This document shows positions 38,012-51,108 of a stretch of 64,000 nucleotides of DNA, piece after piece; position 1 is the first letter of the stretch; every line of letters starts with the position of its first letter. Origin of the DNA: Escarpia spicata (taxonomy: Eukaryota; Annelida; Polychaeta; Sabellida; Siboglinidae); NCBI GenBank assembly GCA_963995525.1, contig OZ023210.1:6140855-6204854 (forward strand), given 5' to 3'. A model generated the notes under the pieces. That model ran no database searches and was not told the origin of the DNA. It worked only from the letters and a program-made list of their open reading frames with translations. The position numbers and the translations under genes are program-made.

Positions 38012-41000
38012 TCAGCTAAATGTTGTGCCATCAATGCACAATCTATTCGTAATAAGACAAGTGAATTCACTGAGTTTGTAATTGAGAACAACCTGGACAT
38101 AATTGTTACGTGCGAAACGTGGCTTAAACAAGAAGATGATGGTGATTATCGGTGACATAACGCCAACTGGATATTGTCTCAAACAAATTCCCCGCTCGGC
38201 ACCAAAGCGAGGCGGAGGCATCGCCTTAATGTACAATACAGAATTTAATGTGCGTTCCAGAGACACAGGCCTGTCACTAAAATCATTTGAGTTCCTGTCA
38301 TCTGAATTCATCACCCCAACTGTATCCATGTGCTTGGTTACCCTCTACCGTCCACAGCAGAAATCCACCAGCTGTTCCTTCAGTGAATTCATCGAAGATT
38401 TTACATGACTGATTGACAGCGTTTTATTTAACCCAATGCCTCTTATTATCGCAGGAGATTTCAATATTCATGTTGATGACCCGTGTGACAATTAGTGCCA
38501 ACGCCTTCCTACGCATCCTCTCCAGCAGTGGTCTACAGCAAATTATCCATAGTGCTACTCACAAGAAAGGTCACATTCTGGACCTCTTGATCACTAGAGA
38601 GTCTGACTCACCTGTCATCGACGATATCAGTATCACTGACGGGATATCTGATCATTCAGCGATCATGGGGAAAATCCGCCTACGGCGACCCCGAGTTCAG
38701 AGAAAAATGATAAAATCACGCAACATTTGTACAATTAAAATTCCATCTATCTGCTATCTGCACAAGTTGAGAGATACAATAATGTTCTCATCCAAGCTCT
38801 TGACAGGCATGCTCCGATGAAGGAACGGTGCGTGTGAAACGTCGCCCAAATACTCCGTGGTTTGGTGAAAACATCATGACAAGGAAGCACTTACGGCGCC
38901 AGCTTGAGAATAAATGGAGAAAATCATTGACCGCCAAAATTACTGCCATCAGAAGAAAGTAGTAATTCATCAAATCAAACTGGCAAAATCGCACTACTAT
39001 AATCAGCTATTCATCGACATCGCTAAAGACCAAAGGCGAATTTTCCGTCTGACTGACAAACTCCTTCACCGCCGACAGAATTCGCCCTTTCCGTAGTGTG
39101 AATCTCAGCAGGATTTGGCCCATAGTTTCCATCTCTTCTTCACTGAGAAGGTAAAGCGGATCCGAGAGGAGTTTGATATAGTAGATTATCTGCATTTTCC
39201 TACGAGAGATCTCCCATCGCCTGAATTCGCGAGCTTTCGTGAACTGTCTAAGCAAGATATGCAGCATATACTCTCAAAGTCGCCAGGAACAACCCGTGAC
39301 TTGGATCCAAATCCATCTTCACTACTGAAGAAGTGTGCCGATGCCGTATTGCCAGCGATGACACTCGTTATCAACAATTCAATGAACTCGGGTGTTGAAG
39401 AAGGCAAACCTGGACCCAACTGTGATTACCAACTATCGCCCTATATCAAACTTAAGTTTCCTCAGTAAGACACTGGAGCGAGTGGTAGCCAAACAACTGT
39501 CTTCATTCCTGACCGACAATAATCTTATGGCTGAATACCAGTCAGTCTATCGTGCACACCACAGTGTAGAAACTGCAATAGTAAACGTTTACAATGATCT
39601 ACTGCAGGCCATGAACTACGGCAAGATTACCCTTCTTGGGTTACTCGACCCATCCCCAGCTTTTGACACTGTCGACCATTCTATACTTTTATCTCGCATG
39701 ACCAGCTACTTCGGAATATGCGGTGTTGTACTTGACTGGTTCCAATCCTACTTGAGCGACAGAACCTGCTGTGTGCGCATTGACAATGTAACATCGGATA
39801 CATCGCAACTAACACACGGACTCTCGCAAGGCTCTGTCCTAGGGCCAATACTTTTCTCAATGTATACGATACCCATTGCTGATATAATCAGGAATCATGG
39901 CCTCAATTATCATTGTTACGCGGACGATACGCAAATATACCTCGTAGCCGATCCCATACAGTCAAACAACAATGACGCAATACAGCAAATTGAAGTGTGC
40001 CTTGACGAGCTACGTCAGTAGATGTCCCAGAACTTCCTCAAGCTGAATGATAGAAAGACAGAATCATCGTCGGATCCAAACAACATAGGTCAAAGGTCAG
40101 CATCACACAGATCAGAATGGGCGACACCATGGTTACTCCTTCGGACAGCGTCAGGAATCTTGGTGTTATCTTTGATGAGAACCTTTCCATGGATAAACAT
40201 ATCGCCGCTGTATCCAGAGCCGTGTGTCTGTCAGTTCGTAATATTGGCCTGATTCGTAAGCACATCAATCAGCCGGTTGCGGAACTACTTACTCACGCTC
40301 TCATTACCTCTAGACTGGACATGGGCAATGCTCTGCTTCACGGCCTCAACAAATCACAACTACCACGACTCCAGCGACTACAAAACATTGCTGCCAGACT
40401 GGTCACACATCACATCTGTCCTCAAACAACTACACTGGCTGCCAATCGAACAGAGGGTCATCTACAAATCTCCACGCTTATAGTCAAGACAATCCACCGA
40501 GTCTCTCCTACCTATTTGTGCAACCTTGTCAAACAGTATCTGCCATCCCGTGAAAATCTGCGTTCTGCAAACAAGATGCTCCTAGTAGAACACAAACCGA
40601 AAAACTCGTGGGGAGCACAATCGTTTATAGTATCCCCAGCAACGATCTGGAATGCGCTTCCAAACAATGTTAGAGCTACTGCAACAACCAACACAGCCTT
40701 GAAAACCCACCTCTTTAAAATATATTTAGAATAAGACATGATGTGGACATGTGGACATTTCCTGGACATTGTATAATACTGATCTTATACAATTTATGAA
40801 TACATTTTTATTGTATTTATTATTGATTACATTACTTTTAATATCATAACATTTATTGTGTATGCTAGATATAGATTTTTTGAAAGGTTGTATTAACGAG
40901 TCTACATTACATTATAACGATATTTGTTATTGATTTTATGATGTATAATTAATGATACTCATTTTATAATTTCTAGAACGTTGCTCTTATTATTTTAGAA

Positions 41001-41128
41001 TAGTGCTTTTCTAATTCTAAAAAATACTACTTTAAGTCATCAATGGTCAAATACTGTGCAAGCGCCACGAGCGCCTCTACGGCGGATACCGGCGCTAAAC
41101 AAGTCTCCATTATTATTATTATTATTAT
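38012..41128 (+). pseudogene. CR1/L2-type LINE inserted between Helitron halves
   Basis: The endonuclease begins CCAINAQSIRNKTSEFTEFV (38016 on), then TCETWLKQ, SAPKRGGGIALMYN and ITDGISDHSAIMGKI (38640-38680). RT follows in 39392-40021: ITNYRPISNLSFLSKTLERV, LLGLLDPSPAFDTVDHSILL, LSQGSVLGPILFSMY and an intact CYADDTQIYL. After a TAG at 40019-40021 come MSQNFLKLNDRKTE and the 40117-40734 frame (VRNLGVIFDENLSMDKHI, LLHGLNKSQLPRLQRLQNIA, ATIWNALPNNVRA). It has several frameshifts and stops. An AT-rich 3' UTR ends in (ATT)n at 41108-41128, directly abutting Helitron helicase sequence. Confidence 0.85.
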
Positions 41129-41379
41129 TAGTGCCGTCGGATTATGATCTACCTTTCACGTTCCGTCGCCTGCAGTTTCCAACCCGCCCCAGCTTCGCCG
41201 TGACTGTCAACAAAAGCCAAGGACAGACTTTCAAGGGGTGCGGCGTCGACCTTTCCTCGCCCTGTTTTAGCCACGGTGTGCTGTTTGTTGCCGTCTCACG
41301 AGTTGGACAAGTCAATAGATTAACCATTCTGGCACCGATAAACAACACCCGAAATGTTGTGTTTCACGAGGCACTGTGA
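41129..41379 (+). pseudogene. Helitron helicase (PIF1-like) C-terminus
   Basis: The frame reads LPFTFRRLQFPTRPSFAVTV, NKSQGQTFKGCGVDLSSPCF, SHGVLFVAVSRVGQ and ends NNTRNVVFHEAL before TGA. This is the conserved end of Helitron PIF1-family helicases (the AFAMTINKSQGQ motif V and the SRV motif VI). It is the 3' portion of the Helitron whose N-terminal part lies at 36187-37635. Confidence 0.88.
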
Positions 41380-41646
41380 TAAGAGACCCGGTACCAGCGC
41401 AGCCATCGCCGTCAGCAATATATCATTTACTACGGCAATCATCGTTTGTACCCGCCGTCAGCAATGTATCGGTAACTAGCTCAAACTCTTTCTGCACGCC
41501 GTCAGCGACATACAGTTTATCAGTACAATGAACTGTATGACTTCAAAGGCCTACTGTAAGTTTTTATTGTACCCCTTATGTGGATTAAATTAGAAAACAC
41601 ATATGACTGCCTCTTTACCCCGAGCAACGCCGGGTAACTCAGCTAG
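41380..41646 (+). mobile_element. Helitron 3' terminal region with CTAG end
   Basis: Non-coding sequence after the helicase stop ends in CCCCGAGCAACGCCGGGTAA, a hairpin-like block, then CTCAGCTAG at 41638-41646, followed by T. Helitrons end in a short hairpin plus CTRR and insert before T; CTAG fits. Three diverged GCCGTCAGCAAT/GACAT blocks lie inside (41408-41511). Confidence 0.75.
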
Positions 41647-42054
41647 TAATTTTATTTATCCCAGCCTTACCAATTGCAATATCGCCCTAGAGGCCATTCC
41701 TCGTTATAAGATAACACTGTTAATGATAACAACTACATGACATTGATTTATGGGTTATAGAAAAAATGTGAGAAATGATTCAACGTTCCCCTCCTTCCCT
41801 TACTTAGGTATAATTAGTGCATGTCATGTTGATAACACTAAGCACATTTCATCTTTCGGAAATGTCTTTATAGCGAAGACAACGCACACAGTATATTGTG
41901 GGTTAATATATAAAATAACTGTCTTGCACGTTCAATAAACACATTATTGTAATGTAAAATACTGCTTTCGTCTCACACTGTTTGCAAGATAAAAAATACT
42001 CGATCGCCATTTGCAAGTCTGTAGCTTTATACAGCGTCTTTAAAAGGACGCAGA
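41647..42054. other. No feature seen
   Basis: AT-rich flank downstream of the Helitron end, without recognisable coding or repeat structure. Confidence 0.35.
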
Positions 42055-42395
42055 CAGTTCCTAGTTTTTCATATATCAATTAGCACAATGTTCTATACTA
42101 ACTATGTTGAGGGTATACTGCCCGCCAAATTAATCGTGTTTAGTAAGCCCATAACAAGGTTCGCGATTCGGAAGGTACGACCCCGGATCATGTTCAAATA
42201 CTAAACAAAACATCTTGTTTCATATACGACGTTTTAGTGGCAATACGGCTGAGTCGGGCTGAGTTTACTGCAATACCCTTTGATGTTCAACGATGTCCCA
42301 TTGTCCCACGTTCAACGCAGCAGGCTTCTCATTACAAATTACTACGGCCGTTAATTCCGGTTAGAGGAACTGACTGGTTCCCTTTAATAAAAGAC
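42055..42395 (-). repeat. Dispersed repeat family A, copy 2 (inverted)
   Basis: The reverse complement aligns along its length with 6111-6447, from AAAGGGA..CAGTC through CTCAGCCCGACTC..CCGTATTGCC to a final CTAGGAAC. Divergence suggests an old pair. Confidence 0.75.
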
Positions 42396-43392
<997 letters not shown>

Positions 43393-43684
43393 CGAGGTTA
43401 TACAATTACACATATTGTTATATTTCTGGTTATAATACGTATGCTAACAGTTTTAGTATTAAAAAAAAAAGAATAATCCACTAAACCAAGGATCAAAACG
43501 TTTCAAAATTACCTCGAGTCTAAAAAGTCCTCTTATTAAAGTTTGCTTCAATTTTATACAAAAATCTAAACAACTATTGGACATATTTCAACAAATGAAC
43601 AAATGAGGTATCATCTTAAGGTTCATTATCTGTGGAATCAAAAAAAGATGCAAAACTCCAGTTTAAAATGTTGAACTTTTGTAT

Positions 43685-43927
43685 CTGCCCACTCACAACA
43701 AATTACATAGTATTATCTCCACAACTTGCCGCGTCACCTAATAGACAGCACAGTAACAGTTATATTTTCTTTTGTACCTGTCAGCTCTCAGTAACTAATA
43801 TAGCATTATCTCCACAACTTGCCGTTTGTACCAACCCACTCACAGTAAATTATATAGCATTATTTCCACAACTTGACGCGTCACCAAGACCCAATCAACA
43901 GCACAGTAACAGTTCTATTTTCTTCTA
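43685..43927 (+). repeat. Imperfect tandem repeat, about three copies of ~80 bp
   Basis: TATTATCTCCACAACTTGCC, ATTATCTCCACAACTTGCCG and ATTATTTCCACAACTTGACG recur with CCACTCACA upstream and CAGCACAGTAACAGTT with a TTTTCTT end. The copies are diverged. Confidence 0.7.
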
Positions 43928-44085
43928 GCACTTACATCATGATGCCTATTCATCTGCGGCCATTCCGCAGTCCACTGATGAATAATAACCGCACGTGCAT
44001 ACGAGGCAGTATCACGAAAGGTGTGCTGCAGACTGATGAAAGGATATCCGAAAGGCCAACCACAAACATAACGCTAATGTACTAA

Positions 44086-45064
44086 TGACACGCACGCACA
44101 CGTCGGTAAATAAAGAGAAAGGCTTGGTTTGTGACTTTGAATGAAATGCAGGCGAGCGAGAGCAGCCTGCGACTATTCATCATCGTGCATAGAGGAGATA
44201 ATTTAATAAAAATGGATGTTCAGACGACGCCTATGTATACTTGCACAGGTCAATGGTGGATTAGAATAGAAGATGATATAAGGGCACTGTTCACGAAACG
44301 TTGAGAAACTATGTTAACAGTAATATAATTGCCACACATCCTTCTACTCAACGTTTAAGAGACTGAACTTCGATGAAGTTTCTTTGTTCTGCGATGAAAT
44401 TTCTTTGTATCAATAATAATTATCCATTTTTTTGTAAATCACTTACTCTATTTCTAAGTAAATCCGACGACGTTTGATAAAAATGGCGAATAGTTTTATT
44501 AACAAATAATTAATTTTTGTATAAAAAAAGTATAATATATGGTAATGGTAATGAGACTAACGTAACGCATGCGCAGTGTGGTATAAGAAGAGTAATTTGG
44601 CATTGGAACCTTTAGCGATTACGTGACATTCGGTCTCATATCCTAGCAACAGCCTTTGCCAGGCTTTGGCGGGGTGTACACAACAACTGCAAGAAGGCGC
44701 GTCAGCGCCTTTTGCAATCAAATGAGGAAAACACACCACTAGTTTTTCAGCTGCACATCTTTGGCCGGTCACCTTAAGAAATTGTATATTACTGTAGGGC
44801 GTTAGTCACTATTCATCAAAATACTGCTGCATCGTTTCGATTCCATGGTAAACAATACACAACATTCGATTGCGTATAGCCAAGATGGCGGAGCACCTTA
44901 ACGACTGGATATCAAATAAGGACAATGACGTACGACTAATGGACTCAATTGCGATGGATTTGGCACGACACCGTCATTATCTCATGTTAAAAGGGTGTCT
45001 CGCAAGAACTGGCGATATCACAAACTAGCTTTAAACAATGACTGGATTTTAACTCAGGCTTAAT
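44086..45064. other. No gene seen
   Basis: No recognisable coding sequence. A 71-codon minus frame at 44557-44772 shows no family resemblance. Confidence 0.35.
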
Positions 45065-45168
45065 GGCACACAACTCATGTGAGAGAATCCGTCTTCAAAG
45101 TTCGTCTCTAAAAAAAGGCACACAACTCATGTGAGAGAATCCGTCTTCAAAGTTCGTCTCTAAAAAAA
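45065..45168 (+). repeat. 52-bp tandem duplication
   Basis: GGCACACAACTCATGTGAGA through TTCGTCTCTAAAAAAA occurs twice in perfect or near-perfect succession, pointing to a recent event. Confidence 0.92.
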
Positions 45169-46548
45169 CTTGTTCTCATTCCTGCATTGTTATTTTACTA
45201 TGAAATTTTACAAGACTGACGCGACGGTATAATTCTAGAAAGTTAACGTCTGTGTAATATATATATATATATATATATATGCTTGTTAGAATATGCGAGT
45301 TTTTCTCAAATCAGAATAAACGTGAGATCGGTAATTACAAATTAACTACTACTTTATCGACAGCATGCAAACATATTGTCAGAAAAGTGTAATTGAGAAA
45401 ATGAAACAGGGGTTAATTACCAACGCAGAACATTAATATTTGGTTTGTTGAAATCAAGAAAGATGACATTTCAAAACGTTATTCTAGTGTAGTGCTAAAA
45501 ACATAACTGTTCCTGATAGATCGTCATAAATCGGTATTTATCACCATCTTTAGACTTGGTGGAAACCAATTGTGCTGGGGATATGATCGATGCGAGCGTA
45601 TTATAATTAAATCATTATTATTATATTGTTGGTGTGTTTCAAAGTAATGTTAACATACATGTAATGATATATGATTTCATTTCAAATTTTATGTTCCTGA
45701 TCAAGTAGGAAATACCATGTTGGACAGTCGGTGTTGGTGTATACTAAAAACGGGATGCAAACTTATGCAATGCTTGTGCTAAAAAGGAGAGCCACACAAA
45801 CAAATCAAGAACCGTGAAGCGGCATTGTTCAAAATACAAATTATGTATTAGGTGGTAAAAGCATGCGATTCGGTACGTTTGCAGAATGAAATGTATGGAT
45901 CATTTTACGGTATTGGGCCATCTGAAATTATATTATACTAGAGTAGGCCGCCATATTGAAATTCAAAATGGCTGACGTTAAAAGACATTTTATTGTTATA
46001 GAACAGATGATGTTTAGTATGTAATGTTTATTATACAAAGAGTAGAACACAGTGTGCTGAGCAGTTTTTGCGAATACATGTTTATCACCACTTGAACATG
46101 TGATGGTGAAAATAAATTAAAATCATGTCCAAAATGTTATTTCTCGTAGAATCGTCAGCATCATCAGCATTGCAACTACAAACTGAATCAAACTGGATAG
46201 CGTATGCCTTATATTTTATTTGGTTTTTCAACATACACAAAACACTTTTTATTTTAAATTTTGAATCCAGTTGACGTATTCATAATTGCTTTATTTGTAA
46301 TTCGTAATACGTATTGGAATGTATACCTAAATATCCATATGTGCGTCAATGTGTACACGAGTACATATAATCAGTTCTTGTATGATGTATGTATGTTGAC
46401 ACATTCAGTAATTATGAACTATAAAAACAAGTCATATGCTATTCTGATTTGTGTCATGTAAATTTTGTTGTTGTTTATATTTATGGGGTGGCTCCTGTAC
46501 TAGCGATATTATACCTTATCTATTACCTACGGTATTCATTGTATAGCT
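45169..46548. other. No gene seen; short (AT)n near 45258
   Basis: AT-rich DNA with an (AT)11 run at about 45259-45280 and no recognisable coding sequence or other repeat structure. Confidence 0.4.
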
Positions 46549-47250
46549 ACGCGTGCTGATTCCCAACCCATGTGGGTGCTATGGTCAACAAAACATCCAC
46601 AGGTTACCAAATAATTCAATGCTGACCATTTCTCTATGCAGAAAGTTAAGCGCGCGTCTTCAAATAATCCATTGACAGCGCCCGCTAACAGAATAATGAT
46701 TCGATCAATTGAGTCTGAAGTGCATTTAGACAAAAGGATGCAAGTCCAGAAGTCACCATAATTTCCATAACATCTGAAGAAACCAATAAACATTGAAAGA
46801 AACGAATGGATACATGTCACCACGACCAAACACCGAGTGTACAACACGTTTTTGCCACAGACGTTTGTTCACTCGTCGGTGTTATTAAGGAGCATGACAA
46901 TCTATTTATTGAGGAAAGCAAGGACTTTCATGTCCTAGATATACAGGAGATCGCAGACCTAGCTAGAATTGGGATGACCAATAACCTCGAACAAAGTGGC
47001 AAAGAAAAATTCTATGTTTTCAAAACTGAGTGCCACCTCATCAAAAAGACTTGATAATACTAACAGTGGTGACAAGCTAATGTTATTCAGCAGCTACACT
47101 TCAACTGTCAATTGGCGCAGTCAACGGATTATTTGAAGAAGCGCGCTTAGTCTTCTGGATAGAGAAATGGTCAGCATTGAATTATTTGGTAACCTGTGGA
47201 TGTTTTTGTTGACCGTAGCACCCACATAGGTTGGGAATCAGCACGCGTAG
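46549..47250. mobile_element. 702-bp inverted-repeat element with transposon-type coding remnant
   Basis: The terminal arms of about 140 bp, CTACGCGTGCTGATTCCCAA at 46549 and its inverted copy ending CGCGTAG at 47250, are highly similar. Both arms encode the same peptide outward to inward (NGLFE, then IEKWSALNYLVTCGC). The centre, 46806-47054, encodes CHHDQTPSVQHVFATDVCSL, IEESKDFHVLDIQEIADLA, resembling a protein repeated in many animal genomes and associated with mobile elements. Either the ends are transposon termini or the element is an inverted partial duplication of a dead coding element; conserved peptide in the arms favours the latter. Confidence 0.6.
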
Positions 47251-47684
47251 ATGATTCAGTCTAAGCCATTGCACAATATGTACCATGTCCATATGCATCA
47301 GTGTACAATTCCAAATCAATACATCATGATTCATCTCTCAACATAGACTGCACATTGTCTGCGTCTGTGAGTTTGTAGTTGGCATAGGCAGAATGTTGGA
47401 GAATGTGTATGGAATAGCTGGCATTTGGTGGGTCCGTCTTTCAGTAAGAGTCATTGTTGTTTGTAGCACTGCAGCTGTCCGCCCACCTCCCCTCAGTCAG
47501 TCGTCACACTTTTCAGAGCTGCCATATCTATGTGTACCCACCTAACCGTACTACTAAATTTATTTTCGCCGTACCTATCTGGCCATTTCTACTTTGCAGA
47601 TTTGCGTTGTTATACATATATCTACCTGCTTCATGTTACTGAATTTTTTGTTTTGTCTTTTCCATATCTTCACCTTCATCTAGT
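47251..47684. other. No feature seen
   Basis: No recognisable coding region or repeat. It may hold more of the adjacent Tc1/mariner relic, too diverged to see. Confidence 0.35.
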
Positions 47685-48185
47685 TGCCAAACTGTATCCG
47701 CGGCATGACAGCGACAGCCTCATACTCCATGATTTTGTCGATGTATCGCTGTGCACTGAGGTTCCCATCCGTCACCGCCAAGTTATGTCTGGTGTATACA
47801 AACGCTAAACCATCAATTTCACCACTTCACCCGTTAGAAGGACCCTTGTATTGTCTCCTTCCAACAGTTCACCTGCTGATTCATTGGTTTTAGCGACATG
47901 GTGTTGCAGCAGCTGTGTGACTTGCGTTTCGAAACCTGTCGCACAAATAACTAGTGAGGGTAGTTGATCTTGGAAATGTATGGTTACCGACAGTCGCCCG
48001 GTTTGCGGCCTGTCATTTGTTGACTTCATTATCGCTGTACCAGCTGGTTAAACGTGACGGTGCTTTATTGGAACAGCCATGGCGACGAGACACTTCACGA
48101 CACATGAGCCCACATCCCGGCATGTCGAGAGTGTACCGACTTTTCGTTGCTTTTATCAAGGCTACACACACCACTCCTTAAAACA
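47685..48185 (-). pseudogene. Tc1/mariner transposase relic
   Basis: Minus-strand frames give, in order, REVSRRHGCSNKAPSRLTSWY, NDRPQTGRLSVTIHFQDQ, LCDRFRNASHTAAATPCR and FVYTRHNLAVTDGNLSAQRY followed by IDKIMEYEAVAVMPRIQ. The first parts match the paired helix-turn-helix DNA-binding region of Tc1-like transposases (RRHG.S..T.SRL, RPRSGRP..T, LR.RFR.A..TA). The last matches the GNLTAQRYI region of the catalytic domain. The DDE core before that is largely deleted and the frame shifts at least twice, so it is dead. Confidence 0.65.
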
Positions 48186-48262
48186 GTTCCACAGTATTTA
48201 ACTAATTATCACTAACATTTACATGATTAATATCTGACCATCAGCAGATCAAATGGTGCGTG

Positions 48263-48520
48263 CCATGGTCTCGTGTGACTGACTAATTAGTTCCATGGTC
48301 TCGTGTGACTGACTAAGTAGTTCCATGGTCTCGTGTGACTGACTAAGTAGTTCCATGGTCTCGTGTGACTGACTAAGTAGTTCCATGGTCTCGTGTGACT
48401 GACTAAGTAGTTCCATGGTCTCGTGTGACTGACTATGTAGTTCCATGGTCTCGTGTGACTGACTAAGTAGTTCCATGGTCTCGTGTGACTGACTAAGTAG
48501 TTCCATGCTCTCGTGTTGTC
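48263..48520 (+). repeat. 30-bp minisatellite, about 8.5 copies
   Basis: The unit contains GTCTCGTGTGACTGACTAAG then TAGTTCCATG. Copies are almost identical, differing at the ACTAAT/ACTATG positions. It is open on the minus strand as MELLSQSHET repeats, not considered a gene. Confidence 0.95.
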
Positions 48521-49328
48521 AGGAATTTACTCAGACTAATTTTCACTCATACGTTTGCCCGGTGTGACAATCACAGGTCACTGTGGGTTATCCTGTATGG
48601 TACGCCATTCTTGACAAATATACATGCTTGGCACTGGAAAGCCATTGAGACCAAGCGAGACATTTCGGACAGTATCCATATATGAATATTGTATGAACAG
48701 CTTAATACTGGACGGTTGAGGATTGCATCAACACTAGATTACAAATGATGCTGTTCTATTTGAAGTGTGGTGGCATGGGCGTGACGCAGTATGAACGTTG
48801 ATTAAAACACGAAACCGACAATAGTTGATTGATTATTGTCTGTTCTCCTGTATCCAATAATACAACACACTTTATTAACATACGTAGTAGTACAGGTCTA
48901 CGCTCGGTCGATTCTGGCAGCAGAACGATTTACTGCAATTACTTGCTATCTTAAAATGATTGCTGGATGGGAGCAATATCACCGGGTCAGGTCTGTCCTG
49001 TTGAAGACATGTTTCCAGCTATCCCGACCTCAACTAAATGCTCCAGTTCACAGCTGTTCAACTCTGCCCTTTGAGATCTCTTTCTTGACACCGTCTCTCC
49101 ATCTTACTTTCAGTCATCCTCCTCTCCTTCAACCACCAATCTTGTGTTCATGCTCTCACTGTCAATACTTCGCCGTTCATTGTCTGTACTTGTCCTACAC
49201 AATTTATACTACTCCAAATTCCCGTAAATTTCAGGTGTTTCACAGTTACAATCTTTGCTCTTAATTCTCATCATCTCTCCATCTTCTCTCTCTCTCTCCC
49301 CTCTCCTCCTACTCTCTCTCTCTATCTC
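48521..49328. other. No gene seen; CT-rich towards 49260-49328
   Basis: I see no gene. The last ~70 bp are TC-rich and grade into the CACT array. Confidence 0.4.
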
Positions 49329-49675
49329 TCACTCACTCACTCACTCACTCACTCACTCACTCACTCACTCACTCACTCACTCACTCACTCACTCACTCAC
49401 TCACTCACTCACTCACTCACTCACTCACTCACTCACTCACTCACTCACTCACTCACTCACTCACTCACTCACTCACTCACTCACTCACTCACTCACTCAC
49501 TCACTCACTCACTCACTCACTCACTCACTCACTCACTCACTCACTCACTCACTCACTCACTCACTCACTCACTCACTCACTCACTCACTCACTCACTCAC
49601 TCACTCACTCACTCACTCACTCACTCACTCACTCACTCACTCACTCACTCACTCACTCACTCACTCACTCACTCA
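49329..49675 (+). repeat. (CACT)n microsatellite, about 345 bp
   Basis: About 86 uninterrupted copies of the tetranucleotide. The frame of SLTHSLTH is an artefact. Confidence 0.98.
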
Positions 49676-49999
49676 ATGTATTACCTTGCCAGTGTATGGG
49701 ATATATATATATATATGTTATACTGAATAATGCATATCCCCTAATTGGCAATGAGACATTCGTCCACATACCGGGGATGTGTAAAATACCATACATTGAA
49801 CCACGTATTGACTGCACTGTGAAGGATGAAAGAAATATTGATTAACAGAAGGTAAATTCATATATAGCGAATTATTCCTGAGTCAACATGACTGCCCAGA
49901 GTGCTATACACTTCATTCCTTAGCAGACCTGTTCAATGGAACACCATCTCGACTTCTCTGGGAAGCATCCAGCCACGCTGCAATTACTGAAGACCATTT

Positions 50000-50190
50000 G
50001 TACATATATATCCACCACTGTCTCTTGCCAGGTACTCATTCATACAGCTGACTGAACTGGAGAAACGTAGAGTGAGTGAACGAACTTGCCCAATGTACGA
50101 CACGGCAGCAACATGATTCGTACCAGGGTTCTCTCGATTGAGAGTCCGATGCTCTATCTACTGCGTCACCGCGCTCTGTTATTCGCTCTT
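50000..50190 (-). repeat. tRNA-derived SINE
   Basis: On the minus strand from about 50178 it reads AGAGCGCGGTGACGCAGTAG, ATAGAGCATCGGACTCTCAA and GGTACGAATC (degenerate A-box head and B-box). Then comes a body whose plus strand reads TACTCATTCATACAGCTGAC, GGAGAAACGTAGAGTGAGTG and CTTGCCCAATGTACGACACG. That body resembles a widespread marine-animal SINE core. It ends near 50000. Confidence 0.65.
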
Positions 50191-50514
50191 TGCAAGTTTT
50201 CACAGTGTCTCCTTTCTACGCGATAAAAATATCGTCATAGTTACGTCGCAGGATATCACGGGTGAGTGTGGAGTGTTCGAGCGATAGGTTTATATCAGTG
50301 CTGCTGTGCATAGTTATTACGTACAATTCTTCGCGCAACGTGTGATTCTGCGATCGTTCGTAAAGACATATAGAGTTGAGACACATCTATGTGAAGGATA
50401 CGTGTACGATAGATGATATAGTGACTCCATATCCAACCTGTTATGTCTCCCGGATAACGGTGCTCGGATCGGCCAAGGAATGCGACTGTGCAACAACCAA
50501 AAGACAGAAGGACG

Positions 50515-50645
50515 TACACGCATGCAGGCACGCCAGCACGCACGCACGTACGCACACACACGTGCACACACGCACGCACATACACAACACATACACACAC
50601 GCGCAGACATACACGCACGCACGCACACACAAACAGACACACTTA
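50515..50645 (+). repeat. CA/CG-rich imperfect microsatellite
   Basis: ACGCACGCACGTACGCACAC and variants. The frames over it are artefacts. Confidence 0.9.
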
Positions 50646-50654
50646 TACGCATAA

Positions 50655-51108
50655 CATCTTTGTAATTATAATACGTTTTAGGAATTAGTAGCCCAAATTA
50701 CTTCCAGAATTGTTTAGGTGCCCAGAGGTCATGATGACCTCTCCAAAACAATCATGCAAAGCACGATGAGAATAAGATGCAGGTAAGACAAAACAAAGTA
50801 CAGTTGGGTGGAAGAGGTCTTGAAATGGTCTTGGAATGAAGAAACATTGTTCGTGAACATGCTGTGTATAAACAGTGTACATATCTCCAGCATTTAAGAA
50901 ACATAGTGTCGCACAGATGCATGCGTATTGGTATTCAGTATATAATTCAAGTTGTTGAATTGAATGTTCAAGAGAACTACTAGCATATTGTATTAACATA
51001 GCTGAACATGACGTACATAATATTCGTCGACAATTATTTTTCTGATTGGATAGTTCAGTAATAGTACAACAAATGCATTTATAAAACTATCATACAGTTG
51101 CGCCGACT
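50655..51108. other. No feature seen
   Basis: I see no gene between the CA-rich tract and the 77-bp satellite. Confidence 0.4.

Noticed and set aside
37715..38155. Alanine-rich 146-codon ORF as a protein
   Set aside because: Low-complexity trinucleotide tract fused by chance to the LINE endonuclease start; all three frames are open.
49255..49845. 196-codon SLTH-repeat ORF
   Set aside because: Translation of the (CACT)n array.
50110..50183. Functional tRNA gene on the minus strand
   Set aside because: Degenerate tRNA-like head joined to a SINE body.
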